From Pyxidicoccus xibeiensis (GTDB lineage: Bacteria > Myxococcota > Myxococcia > Myxococcales > Myxococcaceae): a DNA stretch of 64,000 bases. Of the stretch, positions 44,571-56,370 are shown piece by piece; position 1 is the stretch's first letter; every line of letters starts with the position of its first letter. Position numbers and translations under genes: made by a program. The notes under the pieces are model-generated. The model was not told the origin of the DNA, made no database searches, and was given only the letters and a program-made list of their open reading frames with translations. The stretch is taken from assembly GCF_024198175.1 (NCBI RefSeq), contig NZ_JAJVKV010000019.1:62001-126000 (forward strand), written 5' to 3'.

Positions 44571-45560
44571 CTAGCCCTTCATCGCGACCGCGCAGAGCAC
44601 CAGGCCCACGAAGAGCACCACCAGGCCGCCGCCCCAGAGCGTGGCCAGCAGCAAGCTCCTTCCCCAGGTCGGGGGCTGCTGGCGGACCCGCTCGTGGAGG
44701 CGCTGCATGGCCCGCGCCCGCTCCTTGTAGACGGCCTCGGGCTGCTCATGCTCGCCGCTGACGGTCAGCAGCGCCGCCGAAGAGGCATACAGCGCGCGCA
44801 TGGCGGGCTCATCCAGCGCGGAGGACTCGGCCGGGAAGCCCAGGCCCGAGCGCCGGAGCGCATGCACCTCGCGCAGCAGCCGTGCCTGGGGCATCAGCCC
44901 GAAGAGGGTGAACATCCCCATCAACCCCATCACCCATCCCAGAGGGATGCTGAGCGCGAGCATCGTCAGCCCCGCGAAGACCGAGAAGGCGACCTCCAGG
45001 TGCCGGTGACGGCTGAAGAGCAACACCTGGAAGAGCCGCCCACCGTCCAGCGGCACCACCGGCAGCAGGTTGAAGCCATTGACAGCGAGGAACAGCAACC
45101 CCGCCGCGCCAAGGTCCGCCGAGGAGGTGGCCACACCCACGGCCCCGAGCACCGCGCCCAGGACAATCCCCGGCAGCGGCCCCAGCAGGAGGACCAGCGC
45201 CTCATGCCAGCTCACCGCGCCCACGTTGCGCCCGGACACCGCCGCGCCGAAGAACGGGATGAAGAACATCTGCACATCCCGGAAGCCGAAGATGCGCATG
45301 CCCACCCAGTGCCCGGCTTCGTGGATGAACAGCACCGCCGTGAGTAGCGCCACGTGCCAGGCCGAGCGCTCACGCGCCGCCACGAGCACGAAGAACACCA
45401 GCGAGCCAAGCAGAACCAGCCAGGAGCCACGCGACGGGGACAGGGACAGGAAGGCCTGTCGTGAGCCGAGGTAGTGGGCCTCTTCGGGACTGAGGGGCTC
45501 GGGTGAGGCAGGGAGACCCGTGTCAGGGGATGCGATGTGGACGGACGACTCGACGGACAT
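44571..45560 (-). CDS. M50 (site-2-protease family) membrane peptidase
   Basis: A 329-aa polytopic protein. The zinc motif is His80-Glu81-His84 in FIHEAGHWVG, and the second motif NLLPVVPLDGGRL supplies the Asp ligand, the order found in the SpoIVFB/S2P family. These peptidases cut substrates within the membrane in signalling pathways. No PDZ domain is visible. The 40-aa N-terminal tail is cytoplasmic. It is divergent from a DapB-like gene with 144 bp between them. Confidence 0.92.
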   Translation of the reverse strand: MSVESSVHIASPDTGLPASPEPLSPEEAHYLGSRQAFLSLSPSRGSWLVLLGSLVFFVLVAARERSAWHVALLTAVLFIHEAGHWVGMRIFGFRDVQMFFIPFFGAAVSGRNVGAVSWHEALVLLLGPLPGIVLGAVLGAVGVATSSADLGAAGLLFLAVNGFNLLPVVPLDGGRLFQVLLFSRHRHLEVAFSVFAGLTMLALSIPLGWVMGLMGMFTLFGLMPQARLLREVHALRRSGLGFPAESSALDEPAMRALYASSAALLTVSGEHEQPEAVYKERARAMQRLHERVRQQPPTWGRSLLLATLWGGGLVVLFVGLVLCAVAMKG

Positions 45561-45704
45561 GGCCCACTATAGGCGCCACGCCCGGCACAGCCTCAAACGG
45601 CCCCGGTACGCCTCTGCAGCGGGTCCGTGATGCCCTTGTTCTGCAGTGCACCGATCTCTGGCAGTGACGGCCACTGAGAGTGCGAGTCGCGGTATTCAGG
45701 CTCG

Positions 45705-46472
45705 ATGATTCGCGTCTGCCTCGCGGGAGTGACGGGTTGGGTGGGACAGCCACTCGCGGCGGCCATCGAAGCCGCCGAGGACCTCGAGCTGGTGGCGGCG
45801 GTGGCTCGCCGAGCCCGGGGAGAACCCCTGGGGCGACTGACCATCAGCGGCTCCGTCGAAGAGGCGCTGGCCGTCCCCTCGGACGTCTTCGTCGATTACA
45901 CCAGTGCCGCGGCCGTGAAGGACAACGTGCTGGCGGCGGTCCGTGCAGGCCGACACGTGGTCGTTGGCAGCTCGGGACTGACCGACGAGGACATTCGCGA
46001 AATCGATGGGGCGGCCAGGAGCGCCAGGCTGGGCGTGCTCGCGGTGGGCAACTTCGCCATCACCGCCGCACTGCTCCAGCGCTTCGCCATCGAGGCGGCG
46101 CGGCACCTGCCATCGTGGGAAATCATCGACAGCGCCTACGCGGGGAAGATGGACGCCCCGAGCGGGACGGCCCGAGAGCTGGCGTGGCGGCTCTCGGAAG
46201 TCCGGCCTCCCGAGGTCGAAGTGCCGGTGGAGAAGACCGTGGGTGACGCCGCCGCGCGGGGAGCGGCGGTGAACCAGTCCCGCATCCACTCGGTCCGCCT
46301 TCCCGGCTACACCATCGGCCTGGAGATCCGCTTCGGACAGCAGGATGAGCGACTGACCCTGGCCTATGACGGGGGCCCCGGGGCGACCCCCTACGTCGCG
46401 GGCACCCTGCTCGCCATTCGCAGGGTGCGCGAGTTCACAGGAGTCATACGCGGAATGGACCGGCTCCTCTGA
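45705..46472 (+). CDS. DapB-like reductase lacking the catalytic His
   Basis: A 255-aa protein with the dihydrodipicolinate reductase fold: GVTGWVGQPL at the nucleotide site, VDYTSAAAVKDNV, and the signature KMDAPSGTARELA. In E. coli DapB the signature is preceded by the catalytic pair HH (EAHHRHK); here the matching residues are Ala144-Tyr145, while Lys148 is kept. It may therefore use another acid, act on another imine or keto substrate, or be inactive for lysine synthesis. A second, normal dapB elsewhere in the genome would be expected. No lysine genes are adjacent. Confidence 0.82.
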   Translation: MIRVCLAGVTGWVGQPLAAAIEAAEDLELVAAVARRARGEPLGRLTISGSVEEALAVPSDVFVDYTSAAAVKDNVLAAVRAGRHVVVGSSGLTDEDIREIDGAARSARLGVLAVGNFAITAALLQRFAIEAARHLPSWEIIDSAYAGKMDAPSGTARELAWRLSEVRPPEVEVPVEKTVGDAAARGAAVNQSRIHSVRLPGYTIGLEIRFGQQDERLTLAYDGGPGATPYVAGTLLAIRRVREFTGVIRGMDRLL

Positions 46473-46490
46473 CGGGAGGAGCCCGAGGTC

Positions 46491-46853
46491 CTAGCGGTCC
46501 CGGCCGTTGAACTTCATCACGTTCAGCTTTTCGAGGTCGATGTTGTCGAGGCAGCGCACGTTGATGGCGCGCATCTCCTTGCCGTCAGGCCCCGTGCCGC
46601 GAGCGAACGAGCGCACGCCGCACGTCGAGCAGAACAGGTGGTGGATGACCTTCTTGTTGAACTGGTAGTCCGTGAGGTTCTGCTCCCCGGAGCGCAGGGT
46701 GAAGCTGTCGACGGGCACGAAGCCCAGCACGCTGCCCGTCTTCCCGCAGATGGAGCAGTTGCACGCAATCATCGGCTGGGTCAGGTCCAGCTTCACCTCG
46801 TACCGCACCTTGCCGCAGTGACAGCCGCCTTCGTACGTCTTGAGCTCGGTCAT
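46491..46853 (-). CDS. GFA/CENP-V-type zinc protein
   Basis: A 120-aa protein of the glutathione-dependent formaldehyde-activating fold. The zinc Cys sets are YEGGCHCGKVRYEV, CNCSICGK and HLFCSTCGVRS. The family binds zinc and sometimes glutathione adducts; few members have a proven role. The start ATG lies behind AGGA. It converges on the DapB-like gene, with no partner visible. Confidence 0.9.
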   Translation of the reverse strand: MTELKTYEGGCHCGKVRYEVKLDLTQPMIACNCSICGKTGSVLGFVPVDSFTLRSGEQNLTDYQFNKKVIHHLFCSTCGVRSFARGTGPDGKEMRAINVRCLDNIDLEKLNVMKFNGRDR

Positions 46854-46989
46854 GCGCGAATCCTGCCCTGAGCATTTGAGCAGGAAAATGAAAAGGCGCC
46901 GGCCACGCATGACGCACGTTGGCAGGCGGTCGAAGTCCATCGAGCCTGGGCCCGGCGCGACAAGCCGCCTGAGCCCACTCGAAGGGCGC

Positions 46990-47814
46990 CTACAGGCTCG
47001 CCAGCGCCACGCGGTACAGCGCGCGGTAGCCCATGCGCGGCGCCGGCTCGAAGCGGTCCGCGTTGAAGATGTCCTTCAGCAGCGCGGCCCCGTCCGGCGA
47101 CGCCTGGAGCCCCAGCAGCGTGCCCTCCAGCGTCTGCACCAGCTCCGGCGGCAGCCCCATGGCCACGGGCACCCCGTCATTGGGTGACTCGTCCGTGTAG
47201 GCAATCAGCTCGAAGCGCCGCCCCGCCCCGGGGCCCAGCACGTCCTCCACGCCCGTGGCGAACGTCAGCCCCGTGGAGGCCGGAGGGCAGAAGACGCTCG
47301 ACACGTCCGCCTTGCCATCCAGCACCGCCTCCAGCGCGCCCCGGTACGAGCCCGTGAAGTGCTGCGCGAAGAAGGCCCGCGAGGGCTCCTGCCCCTGCGC
47401 CTTGAGGTACGCCGTGGGCAGCAGGTAGCCCGCCACCGAATCCCGGTCCACCCAGGACGCCGTGGTGCCCTTCAGCCGGTCCACCGTCAGCGCCGCGCCC
47501 GCCCGGCACACCAGGGCGGAGCGGTACGACGACATCCCCCGGCGCACCCCGCGAACCACCACCCGCACGCCCATCGCCTCCATCCGCGCGCAGACGAAGG
47601 GCGGCGCCCAGGCCGCGTCCGCACGCCCGGACAGCAGGTCCTTGGCGAGCGTCTCGTAGCTGGGCGCCACACTGACCTCCACCAGCTTGCCGAGGGCCCG
47701 CTGGAGGAACGCCGCCAGCCGCTCCGCGCGCTCCCGCGCCGTCTCATTGCCCAGCGAGGGGGGCAGCCCGAAGCGGAAGGAGTGTCGCGACGTGGAGGGG
47801 ACTTGCAGGGTCAT
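46990..47814 (-). CDS. PhnD-like solute-binding-fold protein without signal peptide
   Basis: A 274-aa protein of the periplasmic-binding-protein type II fold, PhnD/SsuA-like (RFGLPPSLGNETARERAERL, LLSGRADAAWAPPFVC, TASWVDRDSVAGYLLPTAYL). No signal peptide is visible from the ATG that follows AAGGGGGGGT, and no ABC permease or ATPase genes are near. It is therefore probably a cytoplasmic sensor or regulator rather than a transport component. It is the third gene of the ttcA-TerB-PhnD run, 12 nt after the TerB gene. Confidence 0.82.
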   Translation of the reverse strand: MTLQVPSTSRHSFRFGLPPSLGNETARERAERLAAFLQRALGKLVEVSVAPSYETLAKDLLSGRADAAWAPPFVCARMEAMGVRVVVRGVRRGMSSYRSALVCRAGAALTVDRLKGTTASWVDRDSVAGYLLPTAYLKAQGQEPSRAFFAQHFTGSYRGALEAVLDGKADVSSVFCPPASTGLTFATGVEDVLGPGAGRRFELIAYTDESPNDGVPVAMGLPPELVQTLEGTLLGLQASPDGAALLKDIFNADRFEPAPRMGYRALYRVALASL

Positions 47815-47826
47815 ACCCCCCCTTAA

Positions 47827-48651
47827 CTACCCCTCCCTGCCCAGTCGCGCCACTTCGTCGTCGGCCAGACCGAAGGTGGCCTGGAGCATGTCCAGGATGC
47901 GCTGCTCCGCCAGGCTCGGCTCGCCGCCCGCGTGGGCAATCTTCGTGGCCAGCCGGAACGCCTTCACCCGCTGGGGGTGGGTATTCAGCCCGTGCGCCAG
48001 CACCTGGAGCCGCTGCGGCAGCCCCTCGGCCGCCAGCGCCGCCACCGACTCGCTCACGAAGCTCTGCGCGCGCTCCGGGCTGACGTTCTCGAAGAGGGGG
48101 TCCGCCGCGAAGCTCTCCACCAGCGCCCGGGCCTCGGCTTCCTTCAGCCGCCCGTCCGCCGCGCTCACCAGCACCATGACTTCCGCGAACAGCCGCTCGA
48201 GCGGCTCACCCAGCGCCTCCGCCAGGCTGCCGCCGTTCTCGATGACGTCGATGATCTGCGCCACCTCGTCCTCGGAGATGCCCAGCGCGGCCTGGAACGT
48301 CTTCAGCAGGCCCAGCTCGTTGCGCGTGGCCCGCTGGTCCGCCAGCGCCACCGCCGCCGCCAGCCCGAAGGCCAGCATCCGGTTCTTGTGGTCCGGCAGC
48401 CGGCGCCGCAGCGAGGCCAGCACGTCCTCCAGATCCCGGGCCTCCGCCAGCCGCACCGCGCTCGTCTCCACCAGCGCGTTGAGCTCCTCCGGCTTCGTGC
48501 CCTCGAACTCCGGCCGCTCCAGCACGCGGCTGAGCAGCGTCTGCATCTCCCGCTGCGACACCTTGCCGTCGGCCATCGCGGCCAGCAGCATCGCCTCCAC
48601 CAGCGCGCCGTTGCGCTCCTTGCGCGCTTTTACTGCCTGCTCTCGAGCCAT
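47827..48651 (-). CDS. Protein with two TerB-like domains
   Basis: A 274-aa helical protein. Two TerB-like repeats are seen: MLLAAMADGKVSQREMQTLL and LVSAADGRLKEAEARALV, each with the acidic DG turn, and a third related segment near the C terminus (KIAHAGGEPSLAEQRIL). TerB domains occur in tellurite resistance and in stress/phage-related systems and may bind metal or partners. It overlaps the end of ttcA by 22 bp. Confidence 0.82.
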   Translation of the reverse strand: MAREQAVKARKERNGALVEAMLLAAMADGKVSQREMQTLLSRVLERPEFEGTKPEELNALVETSAVRLAEARDLEDVLASLRRRLPDHKNRMLAFGLAAAVALADQRATRNELGLLKTFQAALGISEDEVAQIIDVIENGGSLAEALGEPLERLFAEVMVLVSAADGRLKEAEARALVESFAADPLFENVSPERAQSFVSESVAALAAEGLPQRLQVLAHGLNTHPQRVKAFRLATKIAHAGGEPSLAEQRILDMLQATFGLADDEVARLGREG

Positions 48652-49487
48652 GGGCTGGCGCTCCCTTGCGTAGCGTTGGGTTCGGTCGTCGTCGGCACCC
48701 CGTCCTCCCGCGCGTTGAGCGGGTCGGGGTTGAGCGTCTTGTCCAGCAGGTGTGACGGCCGCACGTTCATCATCGCGTTGAGCACGCTCTGACGGACGTT
48801 CGGAATCTCCTTGCCCAGGTCCTCCATCAGCCGCTGCATCCGCTTGCGCTGGAGGTTCTCCTGCGTGCCGCACAAGTCGCACGGGATGATGGGGAACTGC
48901 ATCAGTTCCGCGAACCGTGCAATGTCCTTCTCCGGCGCGTAGCACAGCGGCCGGATGACCACGTTGCGCCCGTCGTCACTTCGGAGCAACGGCGGCATGG
49001 CCTTGATGGAGCCCGCGAAGAAGAGGTTGAGCAGCAGCGTGTGGATGAGGTCGTCGCGGTGGTGGCCCAGGGCAATCTTGGTGCAGCCCAGCTCCACCGC
49101 CGCCGTGTAGAGGATGCCGCGACGCATCCGCGAGCACACCGAGCACTGCGTCTTCCCGGGAGGCGTCTTCTCCAGGACGATGCTGTAGGTGTCCTCCTTC
49201 AACAGCTTGTAGGCGTACCCCTCCCGCTGGAAGTAGGCTTCCAGCTTGTCGGCGGGAAAGCCGGGGTGGCCCTGGTCCAGGTTCACTGCCAGCAACTCGA
49301 ACTTCACGGGCGCTCGCCGCTGCAGCTCACGCAGCAGATGGAGCATCGTGTAGGAGTCCTTGCCTCCCGACACGCCCACCATGATGCGGTCCCCCTCCTC
49401 GATGAGGCGGTGGTCCGCGATGGCCCGGCCCATGTGGCCGAGCAGACTCTTCTCCAGGCGCTGGACGTCGTTCATCGGCGTGGCCAT
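48630..49487 (-). CDS. ttcA: tRNA 2-thiocytidine synthetase
   Basis: A 285-aa PP-loop ATPase. SGGKDSYTML is the PP loop; CSVCSRMRRG and PCDLCGTQ carry the Cys residues that hold the Fe-S cluster in TtcA. The enzyme thiolates C32 of certain tRNAs. Length is typical. A second ATG four codons in is possible. It heads an operon with TerB-domain and PhnD-like genes. Confidence 0.93.
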   Translation of the reverse strand: MATPMNDVQRLEKSLLGHMGRAIADHRLIEEGDRIMVGVSGGKDSYTMLHLLRELQRRAPVKFELLAVNLDQGHPGFPADKLEAYFQREGYAYKLLKEDTYSIVLEKTPPGKTQCSVCSRMRRGILYTAAVELGCTKIALGHHRDDLIHTLLLNLFFAGSIKAMPPLLRSDDGRNVVIRPLCYAPEKDIARFAELMQFPIIPCDLCGTQENLQRKRMQRLMEDLGKEIPNVRQSVLNAMMNVRPSHLLDKTLNPDPLNAREDGVPTTTEPNATQGSASPWLESRQ

Positions 49488-49552
49488 CCTAGCGGCGGCC
49501 CGGGAAAAAACACCTCAAAGGGACGGCCCGGTCCGCTAGCCTGCCCAGCCCG

Positions 49553-50722
49553 ATGCCGACCTACCCGCAGGGTGCCGTGGACGTGGTGGATGCCGCCGGG
49601 GCGCAGAGCGCCACGCGCAAGCTCGAGGAAGCGCCCGAGCTGGCGGTGGACCTGGAGGCGGACTCCATGCACGCTTTCCGCGCCCGGCTGTGCTTCCTCC
49701 AGCTGGCCACCGACACTGAAGTCTTCCTCTTCGACACCCTGCAGCCCGGGGTGGACGCGCGCCTGCTTGCTCCGTTGATGGCCGACCCGGCGCGCACCAA
49801 GTACTTCCACGCCGCCCAGGGAGACTTGCAGTTCCTCGCCGAAGCAGGCGTGCGGGTGCACGGCCTGTTCGACACCCACCGGGCAGCCACCCTGCTGGGC
49901 TGGCCCAAGGTGGGCCTGGCCGACGTGGCCCGCGAGCGGCTGGGGGTGGAGCTGCCCAAGGAGCACCAGCAGTCGGACTTCTCCATCCGCCCGCTGCCGC
50001 CCAGCATGCGCGACTACATCGCCAACGACGTGCGCTACCTCACCGAGCTGGGGCGCAACGTCCGCGAGGCGTGCCGCGAGGCCGGCATCCTGGAAGAGGT
50101 GCTGCTGGACTGCGAGCGCCTGTGTGAAGAGGCGGTGGCGCGGCCGGACGTGGGCGCGGACTTCAAGCCCAAGCTGCCCCGCGCCGGCCTGTCGCCCACG
50201 CAGGTGACGCTGGCCACCGCCATCGCCCACGCGCTGCACCGCAAGCGGCTGGAGTGGGCGGAGAAGGACAACGTCCCCATGGGGCGGATGCTCTCCAACA
50301 TGGCCATGGCGGACATCGCGGTGAAGCTGCCCACCAACCCTCGCGAGCTGGCGCGCATGGCCGGCGTGCGCGGCTCCTTCGTCCGGACGCATGGCGAGGA
50401 GCTGCTGAACCTGGTGAAGGAGCTGATGGAGAAGTCCCGCCGGGGCGAGCTGGAGCCGGAGCGCGAGGCCAAGGGGCCCAAGGACGTGAATCGCCGCAAG
50501 CGCGAGGACGCCCTCAAGCAGTTCCGCGTCGAGAAGGCCACCGAGCGCAAGGTGACGCCCAGCGTGGTGCTGCCCAACCCCGTCCTGGAGATGCTCGCCA
50601 GCACGCCGCCGAAGAGCCTGGACGAGCTGGCCCAGGTGCCGTGGTTCGGGGACAAGCGCCTGCAGCTCTATGGGCAGGCGCTCATCGACGTGCTCGCACC
50701 CTTCCCCGTGCTCAACGGCTGA
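49553..50722 (+). CDS. rnd: Ribonuclease D
   Basis: A 389-aa DEDDy exonuclease. The acidic residues are in VDLEADSM, AAQGDLQFL and the Tyr/Asp pair IANDVRYL; C-terminal HRDC domains follow (NPRELARMAGV, ASTPPKSLDELAQVPWFG). It trims tRNA and other RNA 3' ends. The usual DEDD HD is kept as HAAQGD. It is divergent from ttcA with 65 bp between them. Length and domain order are normal. Confidence 0.93.
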   Translation: MPTYPQGAVDVVDAAGAQSATRKLEEAPELAVDLEADSMHAFRARLCFLQLATDTEVFLFDTLQPGVDARLLAPLMADPARTKYFHAAQGDLQFLAEAGVRVHGLFDTHRAATLLGWPKVGLADVARERLGVELPKEHQQSDFSIRPLPPSMRDYIANDVRYLTELGRNVREACREAGILEEVLLDCERLCEEAVARPDVGADFKPKLPRAGLSPTQVTLATAIAHALHRKRLEWAEKDNVPMGRMLSNMAMADIAVKLPTNPRELARMAGVRGSFVRTHGEELLNLVKELMEKSRRGELEPEREAKGPKDVNRRKREDALKQFRVEKATERKVTPSVVLPNPVLEMLASTPPKSLDELAQVPWFGDKRLQLYGQALIDVLAPFPVLNG

Positions 50723-50877
50723 GCCGGGCAGCCGCCGTCGCGCCGCGGAGCGACACGCCTTCCCCTGCCCACCGCGTCATGGGTGGGCCCAGCGCGAGGC
50801 GCTATCGCGGCGCGAGCGCCGGTGATGAAATGGCCGCTCGCGCGAGGCGGTGGGGCTCGCGAGTGGAGGCCTTCTCG

Positions 50878-53601
<2,724 letters not shown>

Positions 53602-53840
53602 CGCACCGCCGCTGATCGCCACGAGGGAGCCCGGGAAGGCGCCTTCCACACGTCTCGCCTCGCCTCGCGCACCGGTGAGGGTACCGTGATGTGCGCATGC
53701 ACGTACGTCTCGACTCCGGACGGTGCCCGGGTGGGCGTTGGCAGGGCCCACAGGTGAACATGCCCTCCCGGGCCCCCCACTTCGGGTTGCCGCCCGGCGT
53801 CGCGTGCATAGCTTTGTCGCCGCTTCGGGAGGTGCTCGTA

Positions 53841-54197
53841 ATGCTGGGAGCCAGAATGGACGGCGGGCGCGCGGACGTGTCCCGGTGCATCGCCGCGAGC
53901 CTCCAGTGTCAGGCCTCGTGCGAAGAGGGCATGGCCCGAATGGTGGCTCGCGGACAGTCCGTGGGCGGTGAGGCGGTGCGCCTGCTCCGGCAATGTGCCG
54001 AGCTGTGCGAGCTGAACGTGCGCGCGCTGCGCAAGGAGAGCCGGCTGGCCCGCCGCACCGCCAGCCTGTGCTTCGAGCTGGGCAACCGCGTGGCCCGCAC
54101 CGCGTGGCTGGACGCGGAGGACCCGGACTCGTACGCGCTGGCGCGGGACGCGCTGCAGCTGGCCCGCGCGTGCCGCCCCCTGCTGTTCTCCTTCTGA
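53841..54197 (+). CDS. Small Cys-rich four-helix protein, possible copper binder
   Basis: A 118-aa helical protein with seven Cys at residues 16, 23, 27, 52, 56, 77 and 111. The CxxxxxxCxxxC and CxxxC spacing inside amphipathic helices resembles the Csp-type four-helix-bundle copper-storage proteins and DUF326. GGGAGG at 53827-53832 supports this ATG. No signal peptide. It is alone between the M1 and M32 peptidase genes. Copper binding is an inference. Confidence 0.7.
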   Translation: MLGARMDGGRADVSRCIAASLQCQASCEEGMARMVARGQSVGGEAVRLLRQCAELCELNVRALRKESRLARRTASLCFELGNRVARTAWLDAEDPDSYALARDALQLARACRPLLFSF

Positions 54198-54230
54198 CAC
54201 CCGGGCCCTGTCTACCCGGGCCGCCAGCCC

Positions 54231-55727
54231 CTACAGCGACACGCCGTAGAGCGCGCCGTACTTCTCCTTCAGGTAGGCCAGGAAGTCCGTGTCGGTGAGG
54301 CCATGGCCCGTCACCGCGCGCACCAGCTCCTCCGCGGGCAGGCGGAAGCCCTGGCTGTGGACGTGCGTGCGCAGCCAGTCGCGCAGCGGCAGCAGCTCGC
54401 CCCGGCGCAGGTGGCCGGACAGGTCCGGGATGGCGCGCTCCGCGGCGCGGTGGAGCGACGCCGCGTAGAGGTTGCCCAGCGAGTACGTGGGGAAGTAGCC
54501 CAGCTCGCCCCAGGCCCAGTGGATGTCCTGGAGCACGCCGCGCGCGTCATCCGGCGGCGTCACTCCCAGGTACTTCTCCATGCGCGCGTTCCACGCGGCG
54601 GGCAGGTCCGCCAGGGGCAGCTCGTCGCGCACCAGCAGCAGCTCCAGCTCGTAGCGCAGGGCGATGTGCAGGTTGTACGTCACCTCGTCCGACTCGATGC
54701 GGATGAGCGAGGGGCGCACCTCGTTGACGGCCGCGTGGAAGCCGTCCAGCTCCACGCCGGACAGCGCCTGCGGGAAGGCGGAGCGCAGCGCGGGGAAGTA
54801 GTGCTCCCAGAAGGGCCGGCTCCTGCCGATGATGTTCTCCCAGAGCCGCGACTGGGACTCGTGCAGGCCCATGGAGGGCGCGTTGGCCAGGGGCGTGCGG
54901 TAGTGCTCGGGTGAGAAGCCCTGCTCGTACAGGCCGTGCCCCGCCTCGTGGATGGTGCTGAAGATGGCGGGCAGCGGGCTGGACTCGTCCAGGTGCGTGG
55001 TGAGGCGCACGTCCTGCGGGTGCGTGCCCCCCGTGAAGGGGTGGATGCTGAGGTCCTGCCGGCCGGCCTCCAGGTCGAAGCCGATGTCCTTGAGCAGCCG
55101 CAGGGTGAAGGCCCACTGCGCGTCCTTGTCGTAGTGGCGCCCCTCGAAGAGGCGCGGCACCGGGCGGGCGGGCGCGGCGGCGAGCTTCGCCACCATGGGG
55201 ATGAGGTGCTCGCGCAGCGCGGCCAGCACCGGGGTGAGGCGCTCCACGCGCATGCCGGGCTCGTGGCCCTCCAGCAGCGCGTCGTAGCGCTCGCCGCCGT
55301 GGCCGTAGGCGTCCGCCTGCTCGCGGCGCAGCGCCAGCAGCCGCTGCAGCGCGGGCTGGAAGACGGCGAAGCGGCGCTCCTTGCGGGCCTCGCGCCACGC
55401 ATGGAGGGCCCGGCTCTGGGCCTCGGCCAGGGCCTTCACCAGCGCGGAAGGCACGCGCACCTCGCGCTCCCGCTCGCGGGAGAGCACGCGCACCATGGCG
55501 CGCTCGTCCTCGGAGAGGGAGTCCTGCGAGGCCGCCTTCGCCAGGGCCTCGCCCAGCCGGGGGTCCACCAGGCGCTCGTGGTGCAGCCCCTGGAGCGTGG
55601 ACAGCTGGTGGGCGCGAGCGGGGCCCGCCTTGGACGGCAGGTATGTCTCCTGGTCCCACGTGGCCAGGCCGATGAGTCCTTGGAGGTCGCGAAGCTCCTG
55701 CATCCGGGAGAGCAGCCAGGTATCCAT
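54231..55727 (-). CDS. M32 metallocarboxypeptidase
   Basis: A 498-aa enzyme of the Taq carboxypeptidase (M32) family. The zinc motif is IHEAGHGLYEQG, with the third ligand in HESQSRLWEN, and TATWDQET-like and PFTGGTHPQDVRLTTH elements match the family. It removes C-terminal residues in the cytosol. Length is usual. It is divergent from a 180-aa gene with 71 bp between them. Confidence 0.94.
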   Translation of the reverse strand: MDTWLLSRMQELRDLQGLIGLATWDQETYLPSKAGPARAHQLSTLQGLHHERLVDPRLGEALAKAASQDSLSEDERAMVRVLSREREREVRVPSALVKALAEAQSRALHAWREARKERRFAVFQPALQRLLALRREQADAYGHGGERYDALLEGHEPGMRVERLTPVLAALREHLIPMVAKLAAAPARPVPRLFEGRHYDKDAQWAFTLRLLKDIGFDLEAGRQDLSIHPFTGGTHPQDVRLTTHLDESSPLPAIFSTIHEAGHGLYEQGFSPEHYRTPLANAPSMGLHESQSRLWENIIGRSRPFWEHYFPALRSAFPQALSGVELDGFHAAVNEVRPSLIRIESDEVTYNLHIALRYELELLLVRDELPLADLPAAWNARMEKYLGVTPPDDARGVLQDIHWAWGELGYFPTYSLGNLYAASLHRAAERAIPDLSGHLRRGELLPLRDWLRTHVHSQGFRLPAEELVRAVTGHGLTDTDFLAYLKEKYGALYGVSL

Positions 55728-55798
55728 ACCGGGGATTCTTAGCGCGCTTCGCGCCGGGCTTTCGCGAAAGACGCACTCGGGGGTATGAGGGCTGCGCG

Positions 55799-56341
55799 AT
55801 GGCCAACGTCCTTCAGTTCTTCATGTCCCCCGACGACGAAGTCGCCTTCTTCCGCTTCCTGGAGCGCTTCACGCTGGAGGTCTACCCGCGGCGCGTCCCC
55901 GAGGACTGGAAGACCTTCCGCGCCAGCATGGAGAACATCCCCAGGCTGCCCCCCGAGGACCTCTACATGGTGGCCTCGGAGCTGGGGCCCGCCATCGTCG
56001 ACAAGGTGAAGCGCGGGCCCGACAAGGGGTACTGGCGCATCGACGAGGTGCGCTCCCCCGTCATCTTCATGGAGCGCTCGCGCACCAACGAAGAGGGCGA
56101 GCTGCTCAGCGGCCAGTTCTGGGCCGAGCTGGACATCACCGCGCAGACGGGCCGCAAGAATGCGGCGCCGGACAGGTTCCGGCTCCTGTTCCTGGAGATT
56201 GAGGAGTTCGTGAAGAAGACCTACCGCAAGGGTGACCCCAAGGGCTTCTTCGTCGGCCCCAAGGCCGCGCGCCTCTACAAGGAAGGCCTGGTGCTGCGCG
56301 ACTCCGCGTTCCGCGGCGGCACCGTGGCGCCCTACAAGTAA
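55799..56341 (+). CDS. Conserved-looking 180-aa protein
   Basis: A soluble protein I cannot assign. It begins with NVLQFFMSPDDEVAFFRFL, a helix that looks like a small sensor or immunity-type fold, and has a well-formed core (YWRIDEVRSPVIFMERSR, FRLLFLEIEEFVKKTYR). A GAGG element lies ahead of its ATG. No membrane segment. It is convergent with prfC and not obviously linked to a neighbour. Confidence 0.8.
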   Translation: MANVLQFFMSPDDEVAFFRFLERFTLEVYPRRVPEDWKTFRASMENIPRLPPEDLYMVASELGPAIVDKVKRGPDKGYWRIDEVRSPVIFMERSRTNEEGELLSGQFWAELDITAQTGRKNAAPDRFRLLFLEIEEFVKKTYRKGDPKGFFVGPKAARLYKEGLVLRDSAFRGGTVAPYK

Positions 56342-56370
56342 GGCGCCACAGTCGCGCGTGCGACGGCGGC

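Noticed and set aside
54200..54220. CCCGGG repeated twice between the Cys-rich protein gene and the M32 gene
   Set aside because: Each copy is self-complementary and the stem would be only 6 bp; too weak for a terminator call in GC-rich DNA.
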